A stretch of 64,000 bases of DNA. Origin: Mycobacterium sp. Root265. Its GTDB lineage: Bacteria > Actinomycetota > Actinomycetes > Mycobacteriales > Mycobacteriaceae. The notes under the pieces are model-generated. The model saw only the letters and a list, made by a program, of their open reading frames with translations, had not been told where the DNA came from and did no database searches. Shown here piece by piece: positions 60,741 to 64,000 of this stretch. The position numbers were made by a program, and so were the translations under genes. The stretch spans positions 1 to 64,000 of the forward strand of contig NZ_LMJA01000002.1 in assembly GCF_001428895.1 (NCBI RefSeq). Direction: 5' to 3'. The stretch's first letter is position 1. The number at the start of each line of letters is the position of its first letter.

Positions 60741-60944
60741 GTCCTCGCGCTCCTGTCGTTGATCTTTTCTCGCGCGCTGTATCGCGTGGGAAGGTCGTGT
60801 ATCGCCGCGATCGCAGGCGCTGTGGCAGCGCGCTAATGCAGCAATACACGGTTCCAGCCGGAACCGTGTATCGGCCAAGCTTACCACCGCCGTGTCAACG
60901 CGTTTTCACGATTTAGCAGTTCGCCGTTGGTCGCGCGGACGTCT

Positions 60945-61403
60945 CTAGGGCGCCACCAGATAGGCCGGCACATCGATTCCGCAGCCGTAGATATCGCCGA
61001 CGACCGGCGGTTTGGTGGACTTGACCACGGCGTCGATCACCACCGACGACGCGGTGGACGGCGGCACCAGGATCTCCCGGCGGCCGGTCTCGTCGCCGTT
61101 GATCGACCGGGCACGCACGATGCACACCGCGGGCACCGACGGGTCGGAGCGGGTGACGGTGATCGTCACCGCCACGGTCTCGTCGTCGACGATCTTGTAT
61201 CCGCCGAGCTCGCCCTTCACATCGCCGGTCCCGAACCGCTGGAAGGCGATGAGCGCGATCACCACTCCTGCCGTCACAATCAGCAGGAACAGTCCGATCA
61301 CCACTCGGCGGCGGGTGCGGCGGGACAGTTTCTGCCGCCCGTAACGGGCGGTGGGACGCTCGATGGTCAAGGTTAAGGGTGCCCGTCGGTCAGTTGGTTC
61401 CAC
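60945..61403 (-). CDS. DUF4307 single-pass membrane protein, Rv1081c orthologue
   Basis: 152 residues. A basic N-terminus (R-Y-G-R-Q-K-L-S-R-R-T-R-R) precedes one transmembrane helix (about 34-54). The outer domain of about 95 residues has two cysteines (V-C-I-V-R-A-R-S and Y-G-C-G-I) and the family pattern of DUF4307, often found next to mca. Function unknown. GTG 61403; divergent from mca. Confidence 0.83.
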   Translation of the reverse strand: MEPTDRRAPLTLTIERPTARYGRQKLSRRTRRRVVIGLFLLIVTAGVVIALIAFQRFGTGDVKGELGGYKIVDDETVAVTITVTRSDPSVPAVCIVRARSINGDETGRREILVPPSTASSVVIDAVVKSTKPPVVGDIYGCGIDVPAYLVAP

Positions 61404-61465
61404 TACAGCTGGAACTATAGAGCGGTGGGCATACGCGAGAGGGACGCCTCGTTGGATGAGACACG

Positions 61466-62332
61466 ATGACTGAATTGCGCTTGATGGCGGTACACGCCCA
61501 CCCCGATGACGAGTCCAGCAAGGGAGCGGCCACCACGGCCCGCTACGCGGCCGAAGGTGCCCGGGTCATGGTGGTGACCCTCACCGGCGGTGAACGTGGT
61601 GACATCCTGAACCCGGCGATGGACATCCCTGAAGTGCACGGACGCATTCATGAGGTGCGCCGTGACGAGATGGCCAAGGCCGCCGAGATCCTGGGTGTCG
61701 AACACCGCTGGCTGGGCTATGTCGACTCCGGCTTGCCCGAGGGCGACCCGCTGCCCCCGCTGCCGGAGGGCTCCTTCGCCACGGTGCCGCTGGACGGGCC
61801 GACCGAGGCGCTGGTGCGGGTGATCCGCGAGTTCCGCCCGCATGTGCTGACCACCTACGACGAGAACGGCGGGTATCCGCACCCGGATCACATCCGGTGC
61901 CACGAGGTGTCCGTCGCCGCGTACGAGGCCGCGGCCGACTACCTGCGCTACCCCGACGCCGGGGAACCCTGGGCGGTGTCCAAGCTGTACTACAACCACG
62001 GTTTCCTGCGGCAGCGGATGCAGGTGCTGCAGGACGAGTTCGCCAAGCACGGCCAGGACGGCCCGTTCGCGAAGTGGCTGGAGAACTGGGACGCCGAGGA
62101 GGACGTGATCGAGTCGCGGGTGACCACCCGGGTGGAGTGCGCGAAGTTCTTCGCCCAGCGTGATGACGCCCTGCTCGCGCATGCCACCCAGATCGACCCG
62201 AAGAGTTTCTTCTTCACCACGCCCATGGAGTGGCAGCAGCGGCTGTGGCCGACCGAGGAATTCGAGCTCGCACGGTCCCGCATACCGGTGCAGCTGCCCG
62301 AGACCGACCTCTTCGCAGGGATCAAAACATGA
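61466..62332 (+). CDS. mca: mycothiol S-conjugate amidase Mca
   Basis: 288 residues, PIG-L/MshB fold. Zinc ligands are His12 and Asp15 (H-A-H-P-D-D-E-S) and His142 in Y-P-H-P-D-H. It hydrolyses mycothiol S-conjugates to release mercapturic acids, the actinobacterial detoxification route. The motif and length match Mca rather than MshB. The stop overlaps the small membrane-protein gene (ATGA), giving a three-gene operon with the Rv1083 and Rv1084 orthologues. Confidence 0.94.
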   Translation: MTELRLMAVHAHPDDESSKGAATTARYAAEGARVMVVTLTGGERGDILNPAMDIPEVHGRIHEVRRDEMAKAAEILGVEHRWLGYVDSGLPEGDPLPPLPEGSFATVPLDGPTEALVRVIREFRPHVLTTYDENGGYPHPDHIRCHEVSVAAYEAAADYLRYPDAGEPWAVSKLYYNHGFLRQRMQVLQDEFAKHGQDGPFAKWLENWDAEEDVIESRVTTRVECAKFFAQRDDALLAHATQIDPKSFFFTTPMEWQQRLWPTEEFELARSRIPVQLPETDLFAGIKT

Positions 62333-62569
62333 CTGACCTACTCCTGATCGCCGCCGGCCTGCTGGCCGAGGAGGGGCCGCGTCAGACCGGCCCCGACTTC
62401 GGCAAGGCCAGCCCGGTGGGTCTGCTGGTGCTGGTGCTGCTGCTGATCGGCACCTTCGCGCTGGTGTGGTCGATGAACCGGCACCTCAAGCGGCTGCCGG
62501 AGTCGTTCGACCCGGAGCATCCCGAGCCCGACCAGGCCGTCGACGAGGGCACGACAGGTGAGTTCAAGG

Positions 62570-62586
<17 letters not shown>
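62329..62586 (+). CDS. small single-pass membrane protein, Rv1083 orthologue
   Basis: 85 residues. One transmembrane helix (about 30-48; [18 protein letters not shown]) is followed by an [10 protein letters not shown] motif and an acidic tail. The family regularly sits between mca and the DUF255 gene. No function known. Starts in a four-base overlap with mca and overlaps the next gene by 17 bases. Confidence 0.85.

Positions 62587-64000
<1,414 letters not shown>

Overview
The window is high-GC DNA from an actinobacterium, almost certainly a fast-growing Mycobacterium (Mycolicibacterium-like). From about 28.5 kb to the right edge the gene order follows the M. tuberculosis block Rv1057-Rv1084: beta-propeller, fadD14, Rv1059-like reductase, two patatins, lpqV, cysteine dioxygenase, rhodanese, Rv1069c, echA8, echA9, Rv1072, Rv1073, fadA3, Rv1075c, lipU, cbs, pra, metB, greA, Rv1081c, mca, Rv1083 and Rv1084. 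The PE_PGRS19/20 genes of M. tuberculosis are absent here; the flanking genes overlap instead. Extra genes relative to that backbone are ltp1, a DUF732 protein, a PknE/PknH-like kinase with an EmbR-like regulator, an alcohol dehydrogenase, a SulP transporter, purT, two Pro-rich membrane paralogues of pra and a GPP34 protein. No tRNA, rRNA, CRISPR array, insertion sequence or prophage was seen.

Left part (0-28 kb) is accessory. 0.2-3.1 kb holds a DUF417/RclC-like membrane protein, an ECF sigma factor with a zinc-type anti-sigma factor, and a MerA/RclA-like flavoprotein that has lost its redox cysteines. 5.3-6.3 kb is a CmtR-like metal sensor coupled to a cation-diffusion transporter, with a palindromic operator. 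6.7-11.2 kb carries a DUF427 protein, an acyltransferase, an F420-type oxidoreductase and a secreted glycoside hydrolase. 11.7-14.1 kb holds three consecutive, separately terminated genes for secreted proteins made almost entirely of exact 11-residue repeats. I do not recognise this family. 14.2-14.6 kb is a wrecked acyl-AMP ligase/carrier-protein relic. 15.4-17.7 kb is a fused substrate-binding/permease plus ATPase amino-acid ABC importer, followed by a peptidoglycan amidase. 18.6-20.6 kb is a decaying two-gene operon (an FxbA-like exochelin formyltransferase and an ATP-grasp protein) still carrying an IdeR-type iron box. 21.6-25.3 kb is a dicarboxylate symporter facing its DcuS/DcuR-type two-component system. 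25.3-27.3 kb is a TetR regulator and acyl-CoA dehydrogenase with matched palindromes in front of each gene.

Functional themes are lipid and sterol catabolism (FadD14, Ltp1, FadA3, EchA8/9, FadE, two KstR-type boxes), sulfur amino-acid and thiol metabolism (CBS, MetB, cysteine dioxygenase, rhodanese, Mca, and a polycysteine leader peptide that looks like a cysteine-responsive attenuator), envelope proteins and stress sensing. The most unusual feature is the trio of secreted hendecad-repeat proteins.
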